A stretch of DNA of 10,218 nucleotides. It comes from an uncultured Rhodobacter sp. Lineage in GTDB: Bacteria; Pseudomonadota; Alphaproteobacteria; Rhodobacterales; Rhodobacteraceae. Shown here piece after piece: positions 1 to 6,569 of this stretch (the first letter of the stretch is position 1; every line of letters starts with the position of its first letter). The notes under the pieces were generated by a model that did not search any database, had not been told where the DNA came from, and saw only the letters and a list, made by a program, of their open reading frames with translations. The stretch spans positions 1-10,218 of the forward strand of contig CALGTJ010000325.1 in NCBI GenBank assembly GCA_937901435.1, in the 5' to 3' direction. The position numbers and the translations under genes were made by a program.

Positions 1-251
1 ATCAAAACCTCTTTCCACGCAGCAGAGATCGTACCACCCCGGTTTGCCACACCGATCACCATGGTCCTGGCCCCGGCGGCATAGGCGTCTTCCAGCGTCA
101 TGTCGGGCAGCTTCATATCCGCCTTGCAGCCCTCCATGCGGAACTGGCCGATGGCATGATCAGGACGCCAGTCCTTGATACCTTGCGCCACCTTTGCGGC
201 CAGCGCATCGGGCGCATCACCAAGGAACAGCAGATATGGTGTTTCGATCAT
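1..251 (-). CDS. dgcN: DgcN-family (DUF1611) N-acetyltransferase, N-terminal part, cut by window edge
   Basis: Reading the minus strand from the ATG at 251 gives an open frame that runs off the window edge after 83 codons, beginning MIETPYLLFLGDAPD and including GQFRMEGCKADMKLPDM and GVANRGGTIS. I recognise this as the N-terminal Rossmann-like part of the DUF1611 family. Members called DgcN are described as acetylating D-glutamate at the start of a D-glutamate breakdown route in marine Proteobacteria, with the partner DgcA. That role is family knowledge; nothing here proves the substrate. The start at 251 is preferred because a GGGGA sits 8 bases upstream. Another in-frame ATG at 266 would add five residues but would start on top of that site. 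A dgcA partner would be expected beyond the left edge and cannot be seen. The gene is divergent from the malyl-CoA lyase gene and shares its upstream region. Confidence 0.8.
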   Translation of the reverse strand, partial: MIETPYLLFLGDAPDALAAKVAQGIKDWRPDHAIGQFRMEGCKADMKLPDMTLEDAYAAGARTMVIGVANRGGTISAAWKEVL

Positions 252-521
252 CGCAAATATCCCCATGTTTTTTGGTAGTATTCCGCGTTTCGGCTGCGAA
301 ATCTTCCTGAATGCGGCGGGGCACCAGAGAGTTTGTCGCAAATTCTTCGCCAAGTCGGGGCGTTTGGCGAATTATTTGCACAGATACCGCTTTGTGCCTA
401 AAATTTCACCCATTGGCAGAGACGGATTGAGTCTGCCGGTTCAAAAGGCGCTTGCGACCCGTGGCGCAATATTCTACCCACCAAACAACTCGAAAAGAAA
501 CAAACTTACGCAAGGCCCCGC
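252..521. promoter_or_regulatory. divergent intergenic region between dgcN and malyl-CoA lyase
   Basis: This 270-base spacer must hold the promoters of both divergent genes. It is visibly richer in A and T than the flanking genes, especially around 331-400 and 465-510. Its most striking content is an inverted repeat at 338-379, listed separately. I could not pick a convincing -35/-10 pair for either gene. The ribosome binding site of the lyase gene is AAGG at 512-515, six bases before its ATG. Open frames that cross this stretch on the plus strand resemble no family and overlap the regulatory region, so I treat them as chance. Confidence 0.6.
338..379. repeat. 42-base imperfect palindrome, probable operator
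   Basis: The left arm at 338-353 (GCAAATTCTTCGCCAA) and the reverse complement of the right arm at 364-379 (GCAAATAATTCGCCAA) match at 14 of 16 positions, with a 10-base spacer. The inner eight bases, TTCGCCAA and TTGGCGAA, match perfectly. Each arm therefore contains a GCAAA element and a TTCGCCAA element. The centre lies about 107 bases from the dgcN start and 163 from the lyase start. Short-chain fatty acyl-CoA regulators (ScfR family, including RamB and PccR) are known to bind repeats resembling TTTGCAAA. The GCAAA elements fit that only loosely, so assigning this site to such a regulator is an inference. Confidence 0.55.
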
Positions 522-1481
522 ATGTCATTCAAGCTTCAGCCCACAGCCCCCGCCCGCCCGAACCGTTGCCAGCTATTCGGCCCCGGATCGCGCCCGGCCA
601 TTTTCGAGAAGATGGCAAGCAGTGCGGCGGATGTGATCAATCTGGATCTTGAGGATTCGGTGACCCCCGATGACAAGCCACAGGCGCGCAAAAATATCAT
701 CGAGGCGATTGGCGATATCGACTGGGGCACCAAGTATCTGAGCGTACGCATCAATGGCCTCGATACGCCCTATTGGTATCGCGACGTGGTCGATCTGCTG
801 GAAAACGCCAGTGACCGGATCGACCAGATCATGATCCCCAAGGTCGGCAATGCCGCCGATGTCTATGCGGTTGACGCGCTGGTCACCGCCATCGAGACCG
901 CCAAGGGGCGCAGCAAGCCGATCAGTTTCGAGGTCATTATCGAAAGCGCGGCTGGCATCGCCCATGTCGAGGACATCGCCGCCTCCAGCCCGCGCCTGCA
1001 GGCCATGTCGCTGGGCGCGGCCGATTTCGCGGCCTCGATGGGGATGCAGACCACGGGTATCGGGGGCACGCAGGAAAACTATTACATGCTGCAAGACGGC
1101 GCGCGGCACTGGTCCGATCCGTGGCACTGGGCGCAGACCGCCATCGTTGCCGCCTGTCGCACCCATGGCGTGCTGCCTGTGGATGGGCCTTTTGGCGATT
1201 TCAGCGACGACGAGGGCTTTCTGGCACAGGCGCGCCGCTCTGCCACGCTGGGCATGGTCGGCAAATGGGCGATCCACCCAAAACAGATCGCCCTGTCGAA
1301 TGCGGTTTTCACCCCCTCCGAGGCGCAGGTGAGGGAAGCGCGCGAAATTCTGGCCGCTATGGAACAGGCCAAAAAGGACGGCGCAGGCGCGACCGTCTAC
1401 AAAGGGCGTCTGGTGGACATCGCCAGCATCAAACAGGCCGAAGTCATCGTGCGCCAGTCTGAAATGATCGCCGCCCCATAG
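522..1481 (+). CDS. mcl1: L-malyl-CoA/beta-methylmalyl-CoA lyase
   Basis: This 319-residue protein belongs to the HpcH/HpaI aldolase (CitE-like) family. The Rhodobacter enzyme reversibly cleaves beta-methylmalyl-CoA to glyoxylate and propionyl-CoA, and L-malyl-CoA to glyoxylate and acetyl-CoA. These are steps of the ethylmalonyl-CoA pathway for growth on acetate or other C2 compounds. The sequence follows the R. sphaeroides protein, as I remember it, throughout, including the start MSFKLQP and the motifs FGPGSRP (19-25), NLDLEDSV (40-47) and FAASMGMQTTG (169-179). Expected active-site residues are present: Arg76 in SVRING, magnesium ligands Glu141 in VIIES and Asp168 in GAADFA, and the C-terminal lid residue Asp299 in GRLVDIAS. 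Length is normal for the family. AAGG at 512-515 supports the start. The gene stands alone; the next gene begins 58 bases downstream and is functionally unrelated. The cytoplasmic enzyme is a homo-oligomer in studied relatives. Confidence 0.96.
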   Translation: MSFKLQPTAPARPNRCQLFGPGSRPAIFEKMASSAADVINLDLEDSVTPDDKPQARKNIIEAIGDIDWGTKYLSVRINGLDTPYWYRDVVDLLENASDRIDQIMIPKVGNAADVYAVDALVTAIETAKGRSKPISFEVIIESAAGIAHVEDIAASSPRLQAMSLGAADFAASMGMQTTGIGGTQENYYMLQDGARHWSDPWHWAQTAIVAACRTHGVLPVDGPFGDFSDDEGFLAQARRSATLGMVGKWAIHPKQIALSNAVFTPSEAQVREAREILAAMEQAKKDGAGATVYKGRLVDIASIKQAEVIVRQSEMIAAP

Positions 1482-1539
1482 CGTTTATGCCCCCAAAGCG
1501 ATAGATATGGCGCGACCGTAATGTTGCGAGTGTTCCGCC

Positions 1540-3588
1540 ATGTCTGACCAAACGCTTCCCCAAGACCAGTTACAGCCGCTTGTCATTCTGTTCAGCCAAG
1601 GCCAGTTGGATCAGGTCATCGCCCGCGCCACGGCCTTGACCGCACAGTATCCGCAAGCGCCGCAGCTCTATAATCTGCTGGGCGCGGCCCATGCCGGGTT
1701 GGGGCAGATCGACACGGCCCTTGCGCATTACGCCACATCCATCGCAACCAGTCCCGCCTACGCCGAGGCCCATAGCAATCTGGGCGCGACGCTGTTTGGT
1801 CTGGGGCGCTTTGACGAAGCCATCACCTCTCTGAACGCGGCGCTGGCGATCAATCCCAACCACCCGCAAGCCACGGCCAATCTGGGCGCCGTCCTTTGCA
1901 AACTGGAACGCTATAGCGAAGCCGCCGAGATCCTGAAACGCGCCCTGCAGATCAATCCGAACAATCCCGATGCAGTTGGAAACCTCGGAGTCGCCATGAG
2001 CGGGTTGAACCAGCCGGAAAAAGCGGTGGACCTGCATCGCCACGCCCTCGCCCTGCGCCCCGGACATCTGGCAGATCACAATAATCTGGGCACCGCACTG
2101 GCTGCGACCGGGCAAACAGGACCCGCCCTGAAGGCGTTCCGTGACGCGCTGTCACTGGATGCGAACCACACGGATACGCTGAACAATCTGGGCAACCTGC
2201 TGCGCGACATGGGACAGTCAAAAGACGCGCTCGAGTGCTATCACAAGGCCTTGGCGCTTTCCCCAGACACCCCCGATACGTTGAATAATCTGGGCTCTGC
2301 CCTGATGGACAGCGACCAGCCAGGCGCAGCACTTGACGCCTTTGACACCGCTTTGCGACACGCGCCCAAGGATGCAAAACTACACAATAACAGGGGGCTG
2401 GCCCTGTATCAGCTTGGCCAACACACCCCAGCAGAAGACGCTTTTATGGCGGCACTTGGGCTTGACGCAGACTATGCTCCGGCCCATGCCAATCTGGGCA
2501 CATCGCAGAATGATCTGGGTCAGCACGCCAAAGCCATCGCGCATTTCCAAACGGCTCTTTCGCTGCAACCGAATATGGCAAATGTCCACCACCGGCTGGC
2601 CCGGATCAAGGTATTCACCAGCGACGATGCACAAATACCGGCAATGCAGGATCTACTGAGCCAGCCGCGCCTGAAACCGTCAGAGAAGATGCATTTACAC
2701 TTTGCGCTTGGCAAGGCGATGGACGACATCGGGCAGGTCGACGAGGCGTTCCAGCATTTTACCGACGCCAACAGCCTGCGCAGGGCCACCCTTGCCTATA
2801 ATCCCACAGAGGACGATCGGCTGTTCGCGGCCCTGAAAACCAGCTTTGCCGCCGCGCCCGCCTGCCCCGCGCGCAGCATCGGGATGCCGCCCAAACCCAT
2901 CTTTATCGTTGGATTGCCGCGCTCTGGCACCAGTCTTGTCGAACAGATCCTCGCCAGCCATTCCCAAGTGCACGGTGCCGGAGAATTGGGGTTTCTCGCA
3001 GACGCCCTGCGCCAGTCCGGCTGGACCGGGGGATTGCCCTCTGCCGACGTGCTGGCCAAAATAGCGACCGCCTACCGCAGCAACCTGAAAACCCTGAACG
3101 CCGATGCGCCCTATATCACCGACAAGCTGCCACAGAACTTTCGCTGGCTGGGCCTCATCGCCCACGCCATGCCCGACGCGCAGATCATCCACGTCAAACG
3201 CGACGCCCGCGCAACCTGCTGGTCAATCTACACACAGCTTTTCGGGACCGCTGGCAGCCCTTACAGCTATGATTTACAAAATATCACCGGCTATTATCGC
3301 CGCTACGCCGACCTGATGGCCTATTGGGCCACAAAACTGCCCGGACGTATCATCGAACTCGACTACGATGCCCTGACCCAGGATCAATCCGGTCAAACCC
3401 GCCATCTGCTAAGCGAGATCGGACTTCCATGGCAAGATCAATGCCTTACCCCTCACATAACGCATCGCCGGGTGGTCACGGCGGCGGCGCATCAGGTGAG
3501 ACAAGCGGTCTACACTGGCAGTTCCGAACGATGGCGCGCTTATGAAACACATCTGGCTGGTCCCTTTGCTGACCTCGCCGGGCTATAG
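1540..3588 (+). CDS. TPR-repeat sulfotransferase family protein
   Basis: This is a 682-residue two-part protein. From residue 46 to about 351 there are nine tetratricopeptide repeats in exact 34-residue register, with the NLG signature recurring at 80, 114, 148, 182, 216, 250, 284 (as NRG) and 318. Such arrays bind other proteins. A linker, possibly with a further degenerate repeat (390-420), leads to a sulfotransferase domain at about 450-660. It has the PAPS 5'-phosphosulfate loop GLPRSGTSLVEQ at 458-469 and the 3'-phosphate motif VKRDARATCWSIY at 552-564, with Ser562 as the expected contact residue. This predicts transfer of sulfate from PAPS to an unknown acceptor; the fusion type is common in Alphaproteobacteria. 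No signal peptide or membrane span is visible. The ATG at 1540 has no clear Shine-Dalgarno, but an in-frame stop at 1519-1521 leaves little room upstream. The true substrate cannot be deduced. Confidence 0.9.
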   Translation: MSDQTLPQDQLQPLVILFSQGQLDQVIARATALTAQYPQAPQLYNLLGAAHAGLGQIDTALAHYATSIATSPAYAEAHSNLGATLFGLGRFDEAITSLNAALAINPNHPQATANLGAVLCKLERYSEAAEILKRALQINPNNPDAVGNLGVAMSGLNQPEKAVDLHRHALALRPGHLADHNNLGTALAATGQTGPALKAFRDALSLDANHTDTLNNLGNLLRDMGQSKDALECYHKALALSPDTPDTLNNLGSALMDSDQPGAALDAFDTALRHAPKDAKLHNNRGLALYQLGQHTPAEDAFMAALGLDADYAPAHANLGTSQNDLGQHAKAIAHFQTALSLQPNMANVHHRLARIKVFTSDDAQIPAMQDLLSQPRLKPSEKMHLHFALGKAMDDIGQVDEAFQHFTDANSLRRATLAYNPTEDDRLFAALKTSFAAAPACPARSIGMPPKPIFIVGLPRSGTSLVEQILASHSQVHGAGELGFLADALRQSGWTGGLPSADVLAKIATAYRSNLKTLNADAPYITDKLPQNFRWLGLIAHAMPDAQIIHVKRDARATCWSIYTQLFGTAGSPYSYDLQNITGYYRRYADLMAYWATKLPGRIIELDYDALTQDQSGQTRHLLSEIGLPWQDQCLTPHITHRRVVTAAAHQVRQAVYTGSSERWRAYETHLAGPFADLAGL

Positions 3589-3634
3589 TGGCAACCTTTC
3601 TAGATACAAACTGCATGCTGGTCTAGGCGGCGGG

Positions 3635-3663
3635 CTCCATGGTCGGCAAAGCCGGACATGGAG
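3635..3663. repeat. strong stem-loop in spacer after the TPR-sulfotransferase gene
   Basis: CTCCATG at 3635-3641 is the perfect reverse complement of CATGGAG at 3657-3663. The inner part continues with one G/A mismatch, a T-G wobble and four GC pairs (CGGC with GCCG) around an AAA loop, giving about 12 paired positions in 29 bases. No T-run follows directly on either strand, so it is not a classical terminator by itself. It begins 46 bases after the upstream stop codon and may protect the 3' end of that transcript or form part of a tandem terminator with the hairpin at 3674-3687. Confidence 0.5.
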
Positions 3664-3673
3664 GGCATAAAGC

Positions 3674-3694
3674 GGCGCTTCAGCGCCTCCTTTT
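3674..3694 (+). terminator. candidate rho-independent terminator after the sulfotransferase gene
   Basis: GGCGC at 3674-3678 pairs with GCGCC at 3683-3687 around a TTCA loop, followed by TCC and then four T at 3691-3694. The stem is short but all GC, and the T-run is short and offset by three bases. It lies 85 bases after the sulfotransferase stop and well before accA, so position fits a terminator. A competing fold pairs GGAGG at 3660-3664 with CCTCC at 3686-3690. Confidence 0.4.
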
Positions 3695-3773
3695 GGTCAA
3701 AACCGGTTAGGCACAGTCTGCTCCCAACACTAAACCACCTCACGCCTCTGTTGAATTCCCCGCCCGTGTTCAG

Positions 3774-3802
3774 TTGCATCCGGCCCGCGTGATGGTCATA
3801 TA
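3774..3802 (+). promoter_or_regulatory. possible promoter of accA
   Basis: TTGCAT at 3774-3779 could be a -35 element. A -10 candidate is CATATA at 3797-3802 (17-base spacer), or TATAGC two bases later with a longer spacer. Transcription would begin near 3809-3812, giving a leader of about 25 bases before the accA ATG. The elements are weak, as is usual in this group, and the call rests on spacing and position only. Confidence 0.3.
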
Positions 3803-3821
3803 GCGCATAGCAAAAGACGTT

Positions 3822-3826
3822 GGGGA
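3822..3826 (+). promoter_or_regulatory. ribosome binding site deciding the accA start
   Basis: GGGGA lies 9 bases before the ATG at 3836 but only 3 bases before an in-frame GTG at 3830. The spacing therefore favours the ATG, which also gives the usual family N-terminus [10 protein letters not shown]. Confidence 0.65.
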
Positions 3827-3835
3827 CCCGTGGTC

Positions 3836-4795
3836 ATGAATTATCTCGACTTTGAAAAGCCATTGGCCGAAATCGAAGGCAAGGCCGAAGAGCTGCGCGC
3901 CATGGCGCGGGCCCGTGAAGGCATGGATATCGAGGCAGAGGCAAAGGCGCTGGACAAAAAAGCCAGTGATATGCTGCAGGATCTGTACAAGACCCTCAGC
4001 CCATGGGCCAAATGTCAGGTCGCGCGCCACCCCGATCGCCCCCATTGCAAAGACTACATCAGCGCGCTGTTCACCGAATACACCCCCCTCGCCGGGGATC
4101 GCAATTTTGCGGATGATCATGCGGTGATGGGCGGGCTTGCCCGGCTTGAGGATCGCCCGGTCATGGTGATCGGCCATGAAAAGGGCCATGACACCAAAAC
4201 ACGGATTGAACGCAACTTTGGCATGGCCCGCCCCGAAGGCTATCGCAAAGCGATCCGCCTGATGGACATTGCGGACCGTTTCAACCTGCCAGTGATCACA
4301 TTGGTGGACACCCCCGGCGCCTACCCCGGCAAAGGGGCCGAAGAACGCGGCCAGTCAGAGGCCATCGCGCGCTCTACCGAGAAATCTCTACAAATCGGCG
4401 TGCCGGTCGTCAGCGTGATCATCGGCGAGGGTGGATCCGGCGGGGCGGTTGCCTTTGCCACGGCCAATCGGGTCGCGATGTTGGAACATTCGGTCTATTC
4501 GGTGATCTCGCCAGAGGGCTGCGCGTCGATCCTGTGGAAAGACGCGGAAAAGATGCGCGAAGCTGCCGAGGCCCTGCGCCTGACCGCGCAGGATTTGTCG
4601 CGGCTGGGCGTCATTGACCGGATCATACCCGAACCCTTGGGCGGGGCGCAACGCGGGCGCGCGACGGTGATCGAGGCGGTGGGCAAAATGCTGACCTCTG
4701 TGCTGGATGAACTGACCCAAAAAGACAGTGCGACTCTGATCAAGGAACGGCGCGCCAAGTTTTTGAACATGGGATCAAAGGGGCTTGCCGCCTGA
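3836..4795 (+). CDS. accA: acetyl-CoA carboxylase carboxyltransferase subunit alpha
   Basis: This 319-residue cytoplasmic protein is the alpha half of the carboxyltransferase of acetyl-CoA carboxylase. With AccD it moves the carboxyl group from biotinylated AccB to acetyl-CoA, making malonyl-CoA for fatty acid synthesis. The N-terminus [20 protein letters not shown] and a helical region of about 80 residues are typical. The crotonase-fold core follows, with [11 protein letters not shown] (113-123), [13 protein letters not shown] (127-139), [19 protein letters not shown] (155-173), the oxyanion-forming loop GEGGSGGA (197-204) and [15 protein letters not shown] (222-236). Length is normal for the family. 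AccA needs AccD, and neither accD nor accB/accC is in the window, as is common in Alphaproteobacteria where these genes are scattered. A GTG six bases upstream could serve as start but is poorly spaced from the GGGGA site. The gene converges on the small gene downstream with a 43-base gap. Confidence 0.97.
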   Translation: MNYLDFEKPLAEIEGKAEELRAMARAREGMDIEAEAKALDKKASDMLQDLYKTLSPWAKCQVARHPDRPHCKDYISALFTEYTPLAGDRNFADDHAVMGGLARLEDRPVMVIGHEKGHDTKTRIERNFGMARPEGYRKAIRLMDIADRFNLPVITLVDTPGAYPGKGAEERGQSEAIARSTEKSLQIGVPVVSVIIGEGGSGGAVAFATANRVAMLEHSVYSVISPEGCASILWKDAEKMREAAEALRLTAQDLSRLGVIDRIIPEPLGGAQRGRATVIEAVGKMLTSVLDELTQKDSATLIKERRAKFLNMGSKGLAA

Positions 4796-4838
4796 CGACA
4801 GCGTAACGGCAACTTGCCAAGCGATTGACGGCGCGGCG

Positions 4839-5069
4839 CTATTTCGCGGCTTTCAACACAGGCCCCGGGCATATCGCCCCCGCATCCCGCAAGGCGCTGG
4901 CCAGTTTGCTGTATAGCTGGGGATGCCCGTTTTCGGCATCGGGATTGGCGCTGATAGAGGTGACAAAGCTCTTTTCTGTCGGGCGCGCCACAAGGATCTC
5001 TCCGGTCTCTGCCGCATACCAAATGGAAACGGGAAACGAGGCGGACGTTTTTTTGGTGTCTTTGGACAT
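4839..5069 (-). CDS. small conserved-looking protein of unknown function (76 residues)
   Basis: I do not recognise a family. The ATG at 5069 is preceded by AGGAGGAGGG (5071-5080), one of the strongest ribosome binding sites in the window, which argues that this is a real gene and fixes the start. A TTG at 5087 would add six residues, but those would be encoded by the ribosome binding site itself. The 76-residue product (MSKDTKKTSASF to VLKAAK) has no signal peptide, membrane span, or cysteine pair (one Cys only). It is mildly charged, with WYAAETGEILVARP near 17-30 suggesting a short beta-hairpin and LYSKLASALRDAG near 52-64 an amphipathic helix. It stands apart from the operon upstream (160-base gap) and converges with accA. 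A palindrome at 5127-5150 and a small inverted repeat at 5083-5098 lie in its upstream region. Confidence 0.7.
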   Translation of the reverse strand: MSKDTKKTSASFPVSIWYAAETGEILVARPTEKSFVTSISANPDAENGHPQLYSKLASALRDAGAICPGPVLKAAK

Positions 5070-5082
5070 GCCCTCCTCCTGC

Positions 5083-5098
5083 TTCAAGAATGCTTGAA
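5083..5098 (-). repeat. inverted repeat directly before the ribosome binding site of the 76-residue gene
   Basis: TTCAAG at 5083-5088 and CTTGAA at 5093-5098 are perfect reverse complements around four bases. In the minus-strand transcript the hairpin would end two bases before the AGGAGGAGGG site. It could be a leader hairpin that keeps the ribosome site open or a small operator. A chance 6-base repeat cannot be excluded. Confidence 0.35.
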
Positions 5099-5126
5099 AA
5101 AGGTTAATTTGTAATCAACGCGCCAG

Positions 5127-5150
5127 CACCTCGCCATATATGGGGAGGTG
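5127..5150. promoter_or_regulatory. 24-base near-perfect palindrome, candidate operator
   Basis: CACCTC at 5127-5132 and GAGGTG at 5145-5150 are reverse complements, and the ten bases between the two facing G residues, CCATATATGG, are themselves a palindrome. Eleven of twelve base pairs are symmetric, the only mismatch being G5133 with G5144. It lies 58 bases upstream of the start codon of the 76-residue gene and 77 bases past the stop of the flavoprotein gene. The uninterrupted symmetry with an AT-rich centre is more like a dimeric repressor site than an RNA terminator, and there is no T-run next to it. Confidence 0.5.
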
Positions 5151-5229
5151 GCACAATTACGCCTAGCAGAAGGACCAAGCCCTTCGCGCGTTCAAAACAC
5201 AGAAAATTCGAGCCAATACGTCGAAACCG

Positions 5230-5835
5230 CTACCAAAGGCTGGCTATCGCCCGTCCGGGCCACTCTTTGTCATAGGTTTTGCCGTCGAATGACCCATCTG
5301 ACATTTCAACCAGAATATCGCCCGGGCTGGGCAGACCGTCACTGGCATCCCCGGCCCAAAGGCCAGCGCGTAAAATCGCACGGGCACATTGGGTGTAGAC
5401 CTCGGCGATCTTGATCACGATGACTGTCTTGGGATGTTGCCCCTTGACGGCAAACCGACCCAACAGATCCGCATCCACGCTAAGATAGGCCCGCCCATTG
5501 ACCCGCACCACAGTGCTGCTGCCGGGCACCATGAACATCAGCGACACCCGCCCGTCACTGACGATATTGCGCAGGCTGTCCAGACGGTTGTTGCCCCTCC
5601 AATCGGGCATGGCAAGGGTCTGCGGGTCAAGCTCTGTCACCACGGGTCCGATATCCCCACGCGGAGAGCCGTCCGTGCCCGCCTCGCCCACGGTCGTCAG
5701 AACGCAGAACCGCGAGGCCATGATCCATTTGCGATAAAGCGGTGTCAGTTGGCTGGCCACCTTGATCATCGACGCCTCAGAGGGCGTGCCATTATAAATC
5801 GCTTCCAGCGTCTCGATCGTGTCAACTTTGCTCAT
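5230..5835 (-). CDS. PPOX-type FMN-dependent flavoprotein (pyridoxamine 5'-phosphate oxidase-related)
   Basis: This 201-residue protein has the split-barrel flavin-binding fold of the pyridoxamine-phosphate-oxidase-like superfamily, most like the MSMEG_1061-type subgroup. Visible motifs are CVLTTVGEAGTDGSPRGD (44-61), the DWRGNNRLDSLRNI loop (78-91), SLMFMVPG followed by VVRVNGRAYLS (110-119) and YTQCARAILRAGLW (147-160). It is shorter and different from true PdxH, so I do not predict vitamin B6 synthesis. Members bind FMN and may reduce or protect against reactive small molecules; the substrate is unknown. It is the last gene of the ftsE-ftsX-plsC unit: its ATG (5835) overlaps the stop of the acyltransferase gene by four bases (ATGA), implying coupled translation. 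No signal peptide or membrane span is present, so it should act in the cytoplasm. Confidence 0.85.
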   Translation of the reverse strand: MSKVDTIETLEAIYNGTPSEASMIKVASQLTPLYRKWIMASRFCVLTTVGEAGTDGSPRGDIGPVVTELDPQTLAMPDWRGNNRLDSLRNIVSDGRVSLMFMVPGSSTVVRVNGRAYLSVDADLLGRFAVKGQHPKTVIVIKIAEVYTQCARAILRAGLWAGDASDGLPSPGDILVEMSDGSFDGKTYDKEWPGRAIASLW

Positions 5836-6569
5836 AGCGTCGCTCCTTTGAATCCCGCCTCTGCCATTAACCTGTCAGAGGCCGTTTCAACCATGGTTTC
5901 CAAATCCGTCAAGAACGCGTCCTTGTGCCCCCCGGCAGCTAGTGTGGGCAGGAATTCGATCACCGCCAGACCCGGCTTGCGATAAATACCGTGGCGCGGC
6001 CAGAACACGCCAACGTTACAGGCCACCGGCACGCAATCCTGTTTCAACTGATCATAAAGCGCAGCAGTGCCCACCTTATACGCCGCTTTGACTCCCGGAG
6101 CCATCCGCGTGCCTTGCGGATAGATAATCAACTGACCCGGATGACTGCGTCCTTTGGCGGCATCGGCAAGCATCTTGGTGATCGCCGCACCCCGCTTGCC
6201 GCGGTCCACCGGGATACAGCCGATGCGCAGGGCGAACCACCCCAGCACCGGGGCCCATTTCAGTTCTTTCTTCATGATGAACTTGGGACGTGGCAGGACA
6301 CTGACCAGCATGATGATATCAAAAAAGGATTGGTGTTTGGCCGCAATCAGGACCTCTTGATCCGGGACTGTACCGCGCACCTCGGATTCAAGACCGATCA
6401 TCCACGCCGCGCTCCACCGCACATAGCGGCAATAAGAATGGACAGCCAAAAAGGCCCATTTGCGCGACACCATCGCGAAGGGCACAAAGAAGATCCCCAA
6501 CAGCGGCATTGCCAAATACATCTGCGCATTGAACACAAGCGAGCGCAGCCATTGCAGGGAATAGGCCAT
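5832..6569 (-). CDS. plsC: lysophospholipid acyltransferase (1-acyl-sn-glycerol-3-phosphate acyltransferase family)
   Basis: This 245-residue membrane-bound protein belongs to the PlsC acyltransferase family, which adds the second acyl chain to lysophosphatidic acid during phospholipid synthesis. The catalytic HX4D motif is KHQSFFD (78-84, His79 and Asp84). A substrate-binding block includes GCIPVDRG (117-124), and the third motif is YPQGTRMAPG (150-159), with Gln in place of the textbook Glu of FPEGTR. I have the impression that this variant is common in alphaproteobacterial members. Hydrophobic stretches at about 10-33 anchor it to the inner membrane. The ATG at 6569 overlaps the ftsX TGA by one base. 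A longer frame starting at 6665 would add 32 Cys- and His-rich residues inside ftsX, which looks spurious. A role on another lyso-lipid, for example in ornithine-lipid synthesis, cannot be excluded. Confidence 0.88.
   Translation of the reverse strand: MAYSLQWLRSLVFNAQMYLAMPLLGIFFVPFAMVSRKWAFLAVHSYCRYVRWSAAWMIGLESEVRGTVPDQEVLIAAKHQSFFDIIMLVSVLPRPKFIMKKELKWAPVLGWFALRIGCIPVDRGKRGAAITKMLADAAKGRSHPGQLIIYPQGTRMAPGVKAAYKVGTAALYDQLKQDCVPVACNVGVFWPRHGIYRKPGLAVIEFLPTLAAGGHKDAFLTDLETMVETASDRLMAEAGFKGATL

Noticed and set aside
175..636. A 153-codon plus-strand open frame crossing the dgcN/mcl1 divergent region
   Set aside because: It overlaps the start regions of both recognised genes and the regulatory palindrome, and its product looks random.
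573..1277. A 234-codon open frame on the minus strand inside the malyl-CoA lyase gene
   Set aside because: It is a mirror of a strongly conserved gene, with Gly/Asp/Arg-rich composition and no recognisable motif.
3830..3835. GTG start for accA
   Set aside because: It is only 3 bases from the GGGGA ribosome site; the ATG at 3836 has normal spacing and the usual N-terminus.
4796..4838. Terminator between the convergent accA and the small gene
   Set aside because: Only a four-pair stem (GGCA/TGCC) without a T-run is present; not enough to call.
5070..5087. A TTG start at 5087 for the 76-residue gene
   Set aside because: The extra codons are the ribosome binding site itself, so translation must begin at the ATG at 5069.
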